From positions 27,904,716-27,968,715 of the forward strand of contig OZ022258.1 in assembly GCA_963978905.1 (NCBI GenBank): DNA of 64,000 nt, in the 5' to 3' direction. Source of the stretch: Trichostrongylus colubriformis. Taxonomy: Eukaryota > Nematoda > Chromadorea > Rhabditida > Trichostrongylidae. Below, piece by piece: positions 35,200 to 46,367 of this stretch; within the stretch, counting starts at the first letter, position 1, and every line of letters starts with the position of its first letter. The translations under genes were made by a program, and so were the position numbers. Below the pieces are notes generated by a model. It made no database searches and had not been told where the DNA came from. It saw nothing but the letters and a program-made list of their open reading frames with translations.

Positions 35200-35900
35200 A
35201 CTGCCGCCTCGGCCACCATCCTCTCCAGGTACTCCTTTTTCATCTGCCACTTACTCTTTTCCTCTGGTCGGTAACATAATGCTTCGTGGTGACCTTTGTT
35301 GCCACAATACGCGCACTTCCTTCGTTTTTCACATGGGCCTTCATGCCCTTTTAGACAGACGCAACACACTTTTTTATACTTCATTATTGCCCTTCTTTCG
35401 TCCGTCCAGCGGACCTTTGGGCAGTTATCGGACATATGCCACCCTGTTACCTCGTGAAACAGGCATCGTACTGGTCTTCCATCTTTGTTCTCACGAGCTC
35501 CTCTTCTTCCTCCTCGTCATATTTTCTGTCTTTGCAATCGATGAAATCTCTGAGTTTCACATTAATCGCTTCGATCTCCATTATTGCTGTTGCTCGTTCG
35601 AGATCCTCTCGCCCTATTCTTGGTTCTTCTTTCGGGCTATCTATCGGCAGCTCTTGATTCTGTCTTTTCTTTGGTGGGGTTGTTGCCCTTGCCTTTTCTC
35701 GCTTCTCAACGGCCGCCTCCTGTTTCTTGCCTATTTGCTTATTTTCGTCCGCTCTGGTTTCTCCTGCTATTTGTCTGATGCCAGCCTCGATAGCCTCGAG
35801 TCTTTTATTGATGTCTTCTTTTCTCTTAGCTCCTTCTTTATTTCCGACACTTCCGCTCTTATCTGATCGCATCTTCTTGAAATCATGTCTTTATGAATGT
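35160..35900 (-). pseudogene. Inner BEL 3' region: coiled coil plus zinc clusters
   Basis: After the integrase C-terminal domain the minus strand reads a charged coiled coil (EVSEIKKELREKK in one frame, then KEDINKRLEAIEAGIRQI in the next, so a frameshift near 35825). A Lys/Glu-rich linker follows (35447-35870). Last comes a Cys/His segment (35160-35435) with CCVCLKGHEGPCEKRRKCAY, then CGNKGHHEALC. The last ~13 residues run into the LTR. The same order (coil, then Cys/His clusters) occurs at the 3' end of the outer element. Whether it is a separate protein or a Pol extension cannot be told. Confidence 0.6.
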
Positions 35901-37500
35901 TTGCGAGCTCGTTCGTTGCTCGGAATTCTTCCGGAGCCTCTGATGCAATGCCGCGTGCAAGCTGTTCCCATGACTGCATTGGGCTCCTCAAATTTAGTGA
36001 TCGGCCGGGGTCTTTGCTTGGTTCTCTTGTTATGACACCTACCGTGTGCGTTTGAGTGACATCTTTTGATGTTGTCTTCTCGCTTCGTCGGGGCCTTAAA
36101 TTATAGGTATGAGTTTTTTCTTTACTTTCCCTTGTTTCCTGCTTCTTTTCTTCTTTATCTTTAGGTGTGTCGGTGCTAAGTTCTAGTGGGATCGAGAGGT
36201 TGATTGGTCTTTTTTGGATTCTACCTGTTGATATTTCAATCTCTGCTTCTCTAGGAATATCATCTTTAAACTTAGCGATGCGCTCTATCCTGCCCAGTTT
36301 CCATGTGTTTCTTGGCTGGTTTTTGTCCATTATCAGTACTATTTGCCTTACCCTCGGTTTCGCTGGGGTTGTCCTTTTGTGTTCCATTCTTCTTTTGTGG
36401 AATTCTCGAAGCTCTGCGAGATATGTCTTGCTCCACACCTCCCAAAACTTCTGGGTGTGTTCGTACGATTTCCTCAGCGCCTCTTGGACTTGTCTATTTG
36501 TCTTCAGCTGAGCTTTTTCTTCTGATGGTAAGTAGTCGTCGTCGTTGTCTTGCTGGTTCATCCTGCCTTCGACACAGTCTATCGGCCTTATGCTGGGGTT
36601 TTTCTCCAGGTTTTCTTCTTGGTACGTTAATGGGCGGTTGTTCAGAGTGGCTTCTACTTCTGCGAACAGCGTCTGTAATGACTCCGTGTCTAAAATCCTG
36701 CTTCCGACTACTTTGTGCAAGGCTCGTTTTACCGACTGGATCAATCCTTTCGTAAAACCCGCCTTGCCAGGGGGCATACGGGGTTATCGTCTTCCATTCA
36801 ATCTCCTCATTTGCTACGAATTTTTTGGTATCTTCGTCTACCTCACAGTTTTTTATGGCCTCTGCTAGTATCTCGCTTCCTAGGCTAAACGTCGGCGCGT
36901 TGTCTGATGTTATTGTTTCCGGGACGCCTCTTCTCGCGATGAATCTTCTCAAGCCGTTAATGAAGGCGACAGTTCCATTGTTCCTAACAAGCTCTCAATG
37001 GATCATCCTGGTAGTTGTGCATGTAATGAAGCACCGTATGCTTTTTGTATCTCTTCTTTGCTATCCTTTATTTGTATAGGGCCGAAGTGGTCTAGGCTTA
37101 CGTGGAGGAATGGTCGTGTTTTTACTACCCGTCGTTCTGGCAAGTCGTCCATGTCTGGGTACCGGAAGGGTAGGTTGTTTTGTTTTTGGCACGGTATACA
37201 TCTCCGAATAATTTTCTTGACTTAATCTCTGAGCTTGGGTATCCAGTATTTGCTTCTAATATTTCTCATTGTGTGCGCCAGCGAGCAGTGCAAGTTTCCG
37301 TGGGCTTCTTCTATGAGGAGTTTAGCCAAGTGAGTTTTCGGTACGATCATCGCTCGTGCTTTTTCTTCTTCTGATAAATCGCTCTACCCTAACCTTCCTC
37401 TGCACCTGAAGATGCCTTTGTCGTCCTCCTGGATATTCAACTTGTCGTAGATGTCTCTTTTGATTTGTGACTTGAACTGTTGCTGGCGTGTCCTTACTAT
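35900..37500 (-). pseudogene. Inner BEL integrase
   Basis: A zinc-binding region with paired His and Cys lies near 37190-37330. The core shows RRGVPETITSDNAPTFSLGS near 36920 (second Asp) and APWQGGFYER near 36765 (Glu), where a frameshift follows; the reading resumes as SVKRALHKVV in the neighbouring frame. The C-terminal domain includes KPRVRQIVLIMDKNQPRNTW near 36330. The Pol-type tail continues to 35767. Confidence 0.82.
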
Positions 37501-37518
37501 GGCGTGCGTAGCGTTTTT

Positions 37519-38397
37519 TTACTTCGCGCCCATTTGTCCTTCTTGTTTAGCCTCTAGGAGCTCTGGAATTCTTGTCCGCATAATTTCTCTTCTTGATTGT
37601 GGTAGGCTCTGCGCAATTCTTCTCACGAAGCGTAACACCCAGGCCGTTATTCTTTTTGATTTTGACATCGAGTTATACCGTGCATCCTCTGTCCATCCTG
37701 TCGTTTCTGCTACTTCTGTCATGTTCACTGAGGTTTCTTCTTCTAACGTCGAGAGGTCCTCCATTTGAAATAGTTGTGAATTTTCGAGCCATCCTTTTTC
37801 TTGTGGACCGTTCCAGCACATGCTATCTCGAAATTCGCTCCCTGATATGCCTCTCGTGCCTAAGTCTGCCGGGTTGATCTTTGTGTTAATGTAGCCGAAT
37901 TGGACTGGTATTCCTCGTTTGATGAGGCTTCCTGATATCTCTGCGATCTCCTTGCATCTGTTTCTGAGTAGAACTCCTGTATCTGTGTGTGCTCTCCAGT
38001 TCTTGACCCAACTCAAGGCTATTTCTGAATCGCATAGAATGAATATCTGGTCTATTTTGATTTGCCCTTCCAATTCCGTCATTGTATTGATACTGAGGCG
38101 TGCTCCCATGGTTAAAGCGTTTAGTTCGAGTTTCGGTATTGTGTGTTTCGCCCTAAGTGCCGGAAGCCTTGACTTGGCGATAAGGATGTTCTGGCTCTCT
38201 TTGTTCCTTAGGTACACTACCGCGCACATTGCTTCGATACTGGCATCCGTACATACTACTAGTTGATGCGTTGCTGCTTTTCGGCGATTCTCCTTGGGAT
38301 CCTCTTCTCGAATTCCCTTGCCTTCGACCTGATTCTCTGCCAGTTTGTGATGTCTTCCTGCGATAACTTGGTGTCCCATGCGTAATTCTTCGTCCAT
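37519..38397 (-). CDS. Inner BEL RNase H and linker
   Basis: A 292-codon open frame. VVCTDASIEAMCAVVYLRNK holds the first Asp. KLELNALTMG holds the Glu, FILCDSEIALSWVKN another Asp, and INTKINPADLGTRG closes the domain. This order is diagnostic of BEL/Pao RNase H. The upstream frame (38259-38498) carries ASTYDPMGYLVPITLQQKIF, the conserved RT-RNase H connector. Confidence 0.85.
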   Translation of the reverse strand: MDEELRMGHQVIAGRHHKLAENQVEGKGIREEDPKENRRKAATHQLVVCTDASIEAMCAVVYLRNKESQNILIAKSRLPALRAKHTIPKLELNALTMGARLSINTMTELEGQIKIDQIFILCDSEIALSWVKNWRAHTDTGVLLRNRCKEIAEISGSLIKRGIPVQFGYINTKINPADLGTRGISGSEFRDSMCWNGPQEKGWLENSQLFQMEDLSTLEEETSVNMTEVAETTGWTEDARYNSMSKSKRITAWVLRFVRRIAQSLPQSRREIMRTRIPELLEAKQEGQMGAK

Positions 38398-38479
38398 AAC
38401 TTCTGCAAGAATATCTTCTGCTGAAGTGTTATGGGGACCAAGTACCCCATGGGGTCGTATGTTGAAGCAATTGTTCTTA

Positions 38480-39483
38480 AGACCGTTCTTTTTGTCATGT
38501 TTCTTTTATGGCTTTATATCTTATAATGAATACGTCCTCCTTTGTACTCCAGGTCTTTCCTAACGTGGAAGGGTGTGTTTCTTGCGACCTGTCTTCATCT
38601 TTGATACTTCTATTGAATTCTTCGTCGTTTGATGTAAACTCCCTTAGATTCATCTTGAGTTTGTTAAATAGCATCTTCGCTTCTTCGTATTTTTCCCCCT
38701 GTTCTGTTGACTCAGCCATCATAAATAAATTGTCTACGTAAAAGTTCTTATAGATATCTTCTGCTACTTCTTTTCCAACTTCCTCATGTCGGCGTGAAAC
38801 TTTATTGTAGCTGCCAGTAGAAACGGTGACGATTTAAGTCCGAACGTTACTCTGTGAACAGACAATTATATTCTTTGGGTTCGACGGTTTGTTAATATCG
38901 CGGACCCATAAACATCTCGTCGCATCACGATATTCTTCTTGCATTCTGACCTGTAGAAAGGCTTTTCTACGTCGGATACTGTAGCTATCCTTCCTAATCT
39001 GAATCGCATTATCATGCCTATTATCTTTGGCAAAATTAGCGGCCCTTGATGTAGTGTATCGTTGAGTGACGGTTTTCCTTTGTAGTGTGCGGAGGCATCG
39101 AAGACGATCCTCATTTTCGTGGTTGTCTTCTTCGGAGTTAGCACTGCTTGGTGTGCTAAGTAATGCAATCTTTTTCCTCCGGTCTTGGGGTTCTTCACCT
39201 CCTCTAAGATTCCTTTTTCTACTTGCTCCTTGAATATTTTGTCGTAGTCTTGTAGGAATGTTTTGTCTTCTCTGTGCGCCTCGAAAGTCGCTTTCAGTCT
39301 TCTTTCGGCTATGTATCTGTTATCGGGCAACGGTTCATGATCCTCCTTCCATGGTAGTCTTACATAATAACCGTCTTGCGCCTTACGTATTGTTTTGTTA
39401 AAATTCTCTAGAACTCGACAGTTCGTTTCTTCTTTCTCTTGTTTCCACGTGCCTGTGTATTTTTGGGTCCCTGACGACTCCAA
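38480..39483 (-). pseudogene. Inner BEL reverse transcriptase
   Basis: The frame 38866-39483 has KMRIVFDASAHYKGKPSLND, then RIATVSDVEKPFYR (motif A), near 39000-39120. An active-site box NFYVDNLFMMA is readable near 38735 in a neighbouring frame. BEL elements normally read KAF where this copy has KPF. Frame changes near 38866 and 38740 mean it is not intact. Confidence 0.82.
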
Positions 39484-39498
39484 TGTCCAGTAGTTATC

Positions 39499-40254
39499 TC
39501 ACTTATCCATCTCGTCCTCTGTGCTTAGTGCTATCGTCATTGGCTCGATTTCTTCCTTGCTAGCGAGCTTCCCTGATACCATATAGCCGAATTTCGTTGC
39601 AGTTAGGTGCAATCCTGATGGGAGTTTCATCATGCTGCCTCTCATGATTTCCCATAATTGGTCGCAGCCTAAGAGGATTTGTGGAGATGATTGTTCCCTC
39701 GCGTGTGACATCTGGAAGCCTTGCTCTTCCATGAACTACCGATCTTCTCTTTGCAGATTCGCTTGAGTACTTGCCTTTGTGATTATTTTGCTTCTTGAGC
39801 TTCAATTTGTGTGGGAGATCTTTCTGTCCCTTGGCTTCTACTTGGATTTGCTCGTAGTCGTCTTGTTTCGTCTCGTGCAATTCGAATGTATTGATGCTGA
39901 GAGTTTTCCTCGCAATGACTGGTAGGTTGAGGTCTTCTGCTAGTTTGCTGTGAACGACAGCTCCGACCCTGTCTCCAGGAGTATTCCGACTTCTCTGGTT
40001 CCATCGGGTCCTTGTATTTGTACTGTGACGCTCAGGAGGTGTGTGATTTTTCTGTTTGATTGGGCTTCCTTATTCTGCCCTTTCTCTTCTCCTTCTTTCC
40101 CTTTTAATTTCTTCTTTCGCGGTCTTCTTCTTCTCGCGTGACCTTCCTGTTCTTGTCCTGCTTCAACAAGATTTTGCACTGAGTGGCCTGCGTTGTCCCC
40201 TTGCCTTTGACCTCTTTGACTTCGTCGTTGGCTTGGGTTTCCCTTGTTTGCCAC
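39499..40254 (-). pseudogene. Inner BEL aspartic protease region
   Basis: The frame 39940-40254 has a basic linker, then LLSVTVQIQGPDGTREVGIL, then LETGSELSFTAN, where the usual catalytic DTG/DSG is ETG. The loss of the Asp, seen directly, would inactivate it. SINTFELHE and PQILLGCDQLWEIM-like pieces continue in shifted frames to 39499. Confidence 0.75.
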
Positions 40255-40347
40255 AGTTGGGGGTGGTTGAGCGACTTCTATTGTTTCTGACTTTATTCTG
40301 CATAGGGAAATGTGGTGTTTCTTCCCACATTTTTTACAGTTCTGACT

Positions 40348-41466
40348 CTAACATTGAGCTACCATGTGATTATTTCGCCCGCAATTCAAACATAGGTTGT
40401 TGCGCTTGAAGAACGAAATCCTTTCATTCGCGGGTACAACTCTGCACTCCGCTGCCGGATGGTTCGTTCTCTTGCAGTACACACAAGGTGACTCCATTCT
40501 TCTGAGAGTCGTCCTTGTCCTCTGCACGGGGGTTTCCCTTGGTTTGCCTTCTCCCCTCGTCAGCTCCCGCATTTCTTCCATCAACTCTCGACTAGATAGA
40601 GTGTCTTCCACGACTTCGCGTAAGCTGTCCCATTTCCACGAGTTCGACTGCATCAGCTTTGCCTTCCTTACTATTATTTTTTCTTGTATGCTTTCCTCGA
40701 ACTTCCTGGTGATTTGGGTGAGGAGTTGGCGATGATCCACATCTTGTCCTTTTATTCGTAGTTGGGCTACCGCCGTTGCGATTTGATTAAATAGTCGTCT
40801 CTGTTCCGCCGTCGACCTGCCTGTAATTTGGCTTTTTTCCAACTTCATATATAGTTGTTCGATGATGACATCGTCTCTTTCGTAGTGCCTCTTGAGCCAT
40901 CCTATTGCCTCATTGTATCCTTCTTTAGATATCTGGAACCTTCCTATTGTCTCTTTGATTTCGTCCGGTAACGCCTCTAAGAGAAAGTTGAATTTTATCA
41001 CTTCCGAGACTGGTTGGTTGTGAATGTTGTGTTTGAATAGTTGCCAGAAGTTTTCCCAGTCCCAGCTCTCTCCTGATAAAGTCGGTACTCTAATAGGTGG
41101 TAGTTGCTCTTGTGCTTGACTTTGATGTGCTTGCTTTCTTTCCTGCAGATAACTCTCCTCTTCTTCTTCCTTGATTTCCTTCTTCAATGCCTTCTTGTCT
41201 TCTAGTTCCTCCTGGAGTTCTATTTCTTTATCCGAGAGTTGCCCCATTACTTCTTCTATCTTTATTATCACGTCTGTGGCTTCTTCTATTTCCTTGTTTA
41301 TCTCCTCTTCGATCTCCTTTTTCTCTTCGTCCAGGTGTGATTCTAGTTCTGCCAGTCTTTCTATAGCTCCCTGAATACTCCTCTTCATCATCGTTAGTCG
41401 ATGGATCCTCTTCACCCCTGATCCCGAAGCTGTGATTAAACTCTGGGTGTTCTCTTTTAACTTCAT
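40348..41466 (-). CDS. Inner BEL Gag, open frame
   Basis: A 372-residue frame starting ATG 41466. Residues 25-110 are a Glu/Lys-rich coiled coil. About residue 120 onward is the BEL Gag core (VPTLSGESWDWENFWQLFKH, NFLLEALPDEIKE). The end has two Cys/His clusters (CVYCKRTNHPAAEC and CLNCGRNNHMVAQC) that bind RNA during packaging. The frame stops right after the second cluster with TAG, and protease reading follows in another frame. This is the best-preserved transposon gene in the window. Confidence 0.88.
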   Translation of the reverse strand: MKLKENTQSLITASGSGVKRIHRLTMMKRSIQGAIERLAELESHLDEEKKEIEEEINKEIEEATDVIIKIEEVMGQLSDKEIELQEELEDKKALKKEIKEEEEESYLQERKQAHQSQAQEQLPPIRVPTLSGESWDWENFWQLFKHNIHNQPVSEVIKFNFLLEALPDEIKETIGRFQISKEGYNEAIGWLKRHYERDDVIIEQLYMKLEKSQITGRSTAEQRRLFNQIATAVAQLRIKGQDVDHRQLLTQITRKFEESIQEKIIVRKAKLMQSNSWKWDSLREVVEDTLSSRELMEEMRELTRGEGKPRETPVQRTRTTLRRMESPCVYCKRTNHPAAECRVVPANERISFFKRNNLCLNCGRNNHMVAQC

Positions 41467-41831
41467 TAAATATTATTTAATTGTTTCCACTGACATTTCA
41501 CTATACTTGCTTTGTTTGTTGTTTATTATTGTTTTGGTTGTTGAACTGTTTTTCGTTCGTTATCAATAACAGCAATGCACACGATATACGAAACTGAAAA
41601 GAAGCAGGAAATAAAATCTCCTTTTTCAAATGTGGCTCTCGGCAAATTCCAGCACTGACTTAAAACCGTTCACGTGGCTCTCTTACTGTTTTGAACTCCA
41701 TACTCTTGGAAAGGAAGAAAAAGTAGTTCCGCTCTGGTGCTTTTTCTCCACAATGACTTCCAAAAAAATTGCTCCTTAAGACTGCTTTCCTTTTTTGCCG
41801 CTTTTCTCCTTGCACTCGGGCCGTTATAATT

Positions 41832-41843
41832 GCCGATGCACCA
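41832..41843 (-). promoter_or_regulatory. Inner BEL primer-binding site, tRNA-Gly type
   Basis: Directly inside the 5' LTR the minus strand reads TGGTGCATCGGC. This is the complement of the 3' end GCCGATGCA plus CCA of nematode tRNA-Gly as I know it. Such a site primes first-strand DNA synthesis. Confidence 0.65.
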
Positions 41844-42459
41844 TGTGGTGACGTTCCCCGGCGAAGAATGTGGTTCAGTGGAATTTGAAGAGATTTACGC
41901 TCGGAGAAAGTCACCGCTCAAAAATTGGCGAGGTTACCAACCTGTCACACGAGACGTCGATCGTAGTCGATGATAAAGTATAAAAAATACACCACTACAG
42001 GAATATCACGACGCCGCGCCCGTCGATCCTCGTCAACAATCCAACACAATTAATAACTGAGGTTAAATGGATGAGTAGAATACCACAACAAATAACTGCA
42101 AGCTTCTTTGGTTGACTGTTGAATGAGAATAACAGAATAGCATATAAGGGGTTGGCCCCTCTTCAGCTTTTATTCAATTCTGGAATAACAATCCGTAATT
42201 CCTCGGTACGGTCCCTCGTGGCGGTTTCGAGACGAGTAGGATGGATCGCACGACGGTCCAACCTCCGACGGTTCAAGGAAGCAAGAAGAATGAAAAAAGA
42301 CCCAAAAAAAAACAGAAAGGAAAAACCCCGTTGTTTGATGGCTGCGATTTCGCGCGCTATTGGCAGCATCGAATACTCAGTGGACGCGGGGTTTCGTCTC
42401 GGAACCGCCGGTGTCGACGTCACAGCAGGGGTTTCTCACCTGCCTGTGGCCGGCGACAC
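41844..42459 (-). repeat. Inner BEL 5' LTR
   Basis: Partner of 34585-35199. On the minus strand this LTR would drive the inner element's transcript. Confidence 0.9.
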
Positions 42460-43810
42460 TCGTCTATTATATTACGGTATTGGAGCCACTGTTCTGCGTT
42501 TGTATGAAAGGTCCTATAGAGATGGTGCAATCGTCCCAGTGCCGTTCCATAGTTGTCAGCGAGTAGGTGTTTGTTAGACATCCACGGAAACTGAACAAAA
42601 ATCTTGTGGTACGTATTTGCACTGTATCATAAAAAATGCTTCACTATCAGATTATTTTCGTGCTTGTCAGAGGGATTATCGCAAATGCCGATGGATTCGA
42701 GTTTCATCATGTTCGAAAGATCGTTATCTATCGGACTGTATGATACATTTGCTGTAATGAATGATGATTCGTCTTCGTCGATAGCTAAGTCTACTGGGCC
42801 AGTTGATGTGCCTGAAATGACTGGTCCGAAAAGGTATTCTGTAGGTAGAGGCCTGAAGGTAACTGAACAGCAGGATGGGATGAATTCACTTACATGGAAG
42901 TAGTCTATTCTCAGCAAGAGCTCTGGAGAGATATTTCCGTGTGAATATACATTTGGGCTGGCAAGCGATAGTTCGCGTTGAAGGTAGGTGAGATCCTGGT
43001 AAGGCAACGCCTTTACTGAAAAAGGTGCAGTAAGAACCGTTTTCGTAAAAAGGTGGACCTCTATGAAGCGGCCTTCAAATCTACCTCTACCCTTTTAGTG
43101 GTGATCCTTTCTGCCCGATCTCCGAATGTAGACACCCTAAGAATTTGTTCACGGTGAGTGGGGAGCTGAAGGCGTTTCACAGCTGCTTGCGCCATGAAGG
43201 GAGTATCAGCCGCTGAGTCGAGAAGTGCAACAAAATTCTCGAGATCCCCTGTGCGCCCATTCCGCACGAGTACCTCTACCGTCATGAGTCTTGCAGTGAT
43301 ACTATGGGCCTCATAGGGTTCTTCACTATCTTGATCAGAATCGTGAGAGAGGTGAAGCGCTGTTCTTTGTTCATCGAGGTCGTATTCCATTGAATATGTG
43401 GTAGTGGCGCAATTGATGAAGCTGACCTTTCTGCCCTGGCTGGAGGTGGGTCTCGAGGGAGATTGGGACGTACGTAGCGATGATTTCGAAATTTGCCTGT
43501 TTCCTGAAAGGGAGTGTGTTGGGGTTGAGGAGTGACTCCTGTGCCCAAGCGATGGTTTCGCATTCTCAGTACGCTGCCTGCGTGGGGGTGAGTTTGCATG
43601 GGATGCGACTGGCGAATAAGAACTGCAGCGCGAAGGAGGATATGACGGTTGGACGTTTGTAGTGGTACCTGCACCGAAGCTATGACGTTCCCGTGCGCCT
43701 GGGACTGAGTGAGAGTTCGTCCCGTGATTCGGGCTGTTGGTGGCAAGCGGGCTTTGAAACATAAAATGGGGTGATGAAGTCCGTTGCGGCTGCATTTTCG
43801 TCTGTTGCAT
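42460..43810 (-). pseudogene. Outer BEL protease and RT N-terminal part
   Basis: The frame 43061-43810 starts with a Ser/Pro-rich linker and reaches VALLDSAADTPFMAQAAVKR near 43210, the aspartic protease active site with DSA in place of DSG/DTG. After a stop the frame 42627-43007 has VYSHGNISPELLLRIDYFHV, the conserved BEL segment after the protease. The reading runs to 42460, where the inner element begins. Confidence 0.75.
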
Positions 43811-45145
43811 TCAAAACTGGTATGTTTTCTTACTAAAACAAATCCAACAAGCGCTCAATTGCTTGAGACGTCTTATTTTGTCTGATTGTAGTGGATACCT
43901 GGCGCATTGTATAAATCTGTGATTGCCGTTACAGCCTACACAGAAGCTGTGAGAACGAGAGGGCTGAATGTTATATACTGTACTATTGACGGATTTCGTT
44001 GATTCCATGTTGCGAAAGGATAAGTGAACCCTACGGCGGACTACCACCTCTAAATTTGATAGAAGATCTGTCATTGTCCAAACAGTGTTGAAGTCATACT
44101 CCCTTTTTGCGACCTCTTCCTGTATGTGAGAAGAAAATTTACTGAGAATAGTATGAAGCAAGCTCGTATTGTCGACGGCTTCGCCGTTATGTCATTGAGT
44201 GTGTTTTGAAGCTGTCGGGGTTAATCTGAACACGTAGGAAGAGCATGTAATTTTCGAAGGAGAATCGCTTTAGTCTGTCTGGGGTCATGCTATTGCGATT
44301 TGAGTTGTTGAACTGCGAGATCGTAAGATTCACCATTAAGTGGGATCATACGGAGGGCTCGAGCAGCGTCGTCTTTGCAGCAACTAAGTAGGATCGATAG
44401 TTTTTCAAGTTTGGAATGCGGCTGATTATGTACGAGCTCTTTGAAAAGTTCCCAAAATGCTTCAAATTCTAATGCGTCTCTATGGAAATCGGAGGTCTCC
44501 GCCTCCATGAAGTTCGCGACCTAGAAGTCGTCGCAAGATGAAATTGATTTTCGGTGGGCTTGGATCGCAACTGGCATGTGCTCGAGTTCGGGTTCTGATA
44601 CACTTCTGCACTTACTTTAGAATCATTTGGGGGAGTTGCCCCTACTTCGAACCTGGTGTTTCGTATGGGGGCCTTCGAGACTGCTATGGCCGACATTGAA
44701 TGTTGGATTGAGGTTCAGAATGTCTAACTTGGTAACGTTTTCTTGACAATTCAGTTCCATACGCGCTGTCCTAAGTTGTGGCGCAGACTGGAGGGTGTCG
44801 AGGACGGCGCCACCTTTGCGTTCTGTCCAGTAAGTATCGAATTTGAGCTTTAGCTCTTCGGCTTGTTGTGGATCGTCCCTTCTGATGTTATCGATTGCGT
44901 TAGAAATGTTCGTGTATGATATTTGAATCGCTTGTTCTTTATGAATGAGAACGTCTTTGATGTAGTTAACTTTCGATCTATTCAACAGAATGTACTTGAG
45001 AAGTTCGTTCGAGTCGGTTGGATACTTCTACGTTTCCTTGAAAGTCTCGCCATCGCGGATGAGCTCGTGAAGTTCGTATATTTGACGAGTGAGTTGCTGT
45101 TTTGCAGACTTAGGGAGAGAAGGGTGCAGGCGCTTGAGACATAAT
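43811..45145 (-). pseudogene. Outer BEL Gag
   Basis: Pieces in several frames: SLPKSAKQQLTRQIYELHEL near 45090 followed by an in-frame TAG; NRSKVNYIKDVLIHKEQAIQ (44985); FEAFWELFKELVHNQPHSKL near 44460, the BEL Gag core; and a Cys/His cluster FCVGCNGNHRFIQC near 43930 with a second cluster cut short (CWICF). Frameshifts and a partial loss of the knuckles make it non-functional. Confidence 0.75.
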
Positions 45146-45997
45146 AGTACTGGTGGTTACTTGGAGTGGATCAGCGATTATATACCCTGTAGGGAAGGCG
45201 GGGCGGTGGGCGTGTCCTTGCCCTGGAGAAATGGGTTGGTTTCTTACGGTGGGCTTAAGAGGGCCGTGATGATGGTTTTTGATAATGAGTCTGTGATTAG
45301 GGAAACAGGTTTTCTTGTTTTGTGTTGCAAAGGGGTGAAATCGAGTGTATTCAGGTGATGAATTGCATGAATCTTGAAATCGTCAATGTTGTGTTCAACG
45401 TAAGGTAGCCGCCAAGTGGACATAGAATGGCATGACTCTGGCTCTGGGATTTTTGAATCTGCAGACTTACCACTGTTTTTCCGAATTGCTTCTCGTTTTT
45501 CTCCAGCAATGAAATCTTTTTTCTGTCTTCTCTTTTCCTTTCTTTCGGTTTTTTTTTTTTGAAGAAACCTTCGTGCGTTTGTGGGCCTTTTTTTCGGGTG
45601 GCCTATCTTAAACTCTTTATTTTGAGAAGTTAACTCTAGGCATGTATTTCGGGTGCCATCCCTAGACCATTACTTCAGTGGTCATCGTTGGAATGTCGTA
45701 CGACTTTTTTTCTCGAAATTTTGCTTTCGGTTCTGATCGTTTTTTGAATGTCGCATGCGTTTTTTTTTGTTTTTTTTGGAGTTGATATCAAAAACAAAAG
45801 GCGATGAACTGAGATCGTTCCGTTGGGAATTCGACATAAGCAGAGAGGTATTTGCTGATGTTATGAATAATATATGAATTGATAAGAAAGGAGTTAAATA
45901 TGAGATGGTAAATAAAGCTTGAAATGAAATCGCAAGCGCTGAGTCGTTCGAATGTCGCTATGCTTGGGAGCTCGGGAACTGAACCGTCGCTCCACCA
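45146..45997 (-). other. Outer BEL leader and primer-binding site
   Basis: Untranslated leader between the 5' LTR and gag, with several T-runs. The bases next to the LTR (45981-45997, minus strand TGGTGGAGCGACGGTTC) begin with TGG, as a primer-binding site should. I could not match it to a specific tRNA. Confidence 0.55.
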
Positions 45998-46367
45998 TGT
46001 CTAGGAATTATTGGCATTCCTACACCTTAGATGTTTGTCTGTGAGTGGATGTCTTGTATACTGAACAACATTTACTATCACAACCATTTTTTTTGGCTTA
46101 CTAATCGACAACCAATCGACCTGGATAGTGAAGAGCATCGTACGTTCCGTCGTTGGTTCGGGAGCGTTCTGTAGGTGGAGAGGGGGCCTTCGAGGCTGCC
46201 GTGAAAGCGGCCATACCAAGGGGTAATAGGCGACCGACTGTTGACGAAACACGACTGGCCAAGCTGGCCGAACCGACCGAACTGCCGAACTGCCCCGCCA
46301 GTGGCAGAGTAACCATTTTATAGAGCCCAGAGGCCACGCCCTGAGAAGTTGGTGCGCTTCCGCGACA
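45998..46367 (-). repeat. Outer BEL 5' LTR
   Basis: Partner of 23011-23375, followed by the GCCTT duplication at 46368-46372. Confidence 0.92.

Larger units (their letters stand above)
34585..42459 (-). mobile_element. Inner BEL/Pao retroelement nested in the outer RT
   Basis: LTRs 34585-35199 and 41844-42459 (~615 bp; TGTGGTGACG at one edge, GGCGACAC at the other) enclose gag, protease, RT, RNase H, integrase and a 3' coiled-coil/zinc-cluster region, all on the minus strand. No envelope is present. By eye the LTRs differ at about 30-35 positions. Its insertion point lies inside the outer RT reading, so it came in after the outer element. Confidence 0.92.
23011..46367 (-). mobile_element. 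Outer BEL/Pao retroelement with envelope gene, interrupted by two insertions
   Basis: Two LTRs of ~367 bp (23011-23375 and 45998-46367), both TG...CA, flank the element with a perfect 5-bp duplication outside. The order on the minus strand is gag, protease, RT, RNase H, integrase, envelope, 3' ORF. It is cut in the RT by a complete second BEL element (34585-42459) and in the envelope by a ~3.8-kb segment (about 26444-30233). By eye the LTRs differ at roughly 20-25 positions. All its genes carry stops or frameshifts. Confidence 0.92.

Noticed and set aside
34982..35866. 294-codon plus-strand frame with hydrophobic runs (also long plus frames at 36303-36755 and 37919-38266)
   Set aside because: These lie antisense to the well-supported BEL pol and 3' region; the hydrophobic look comes from complementing Lys/Glu-rich codons.
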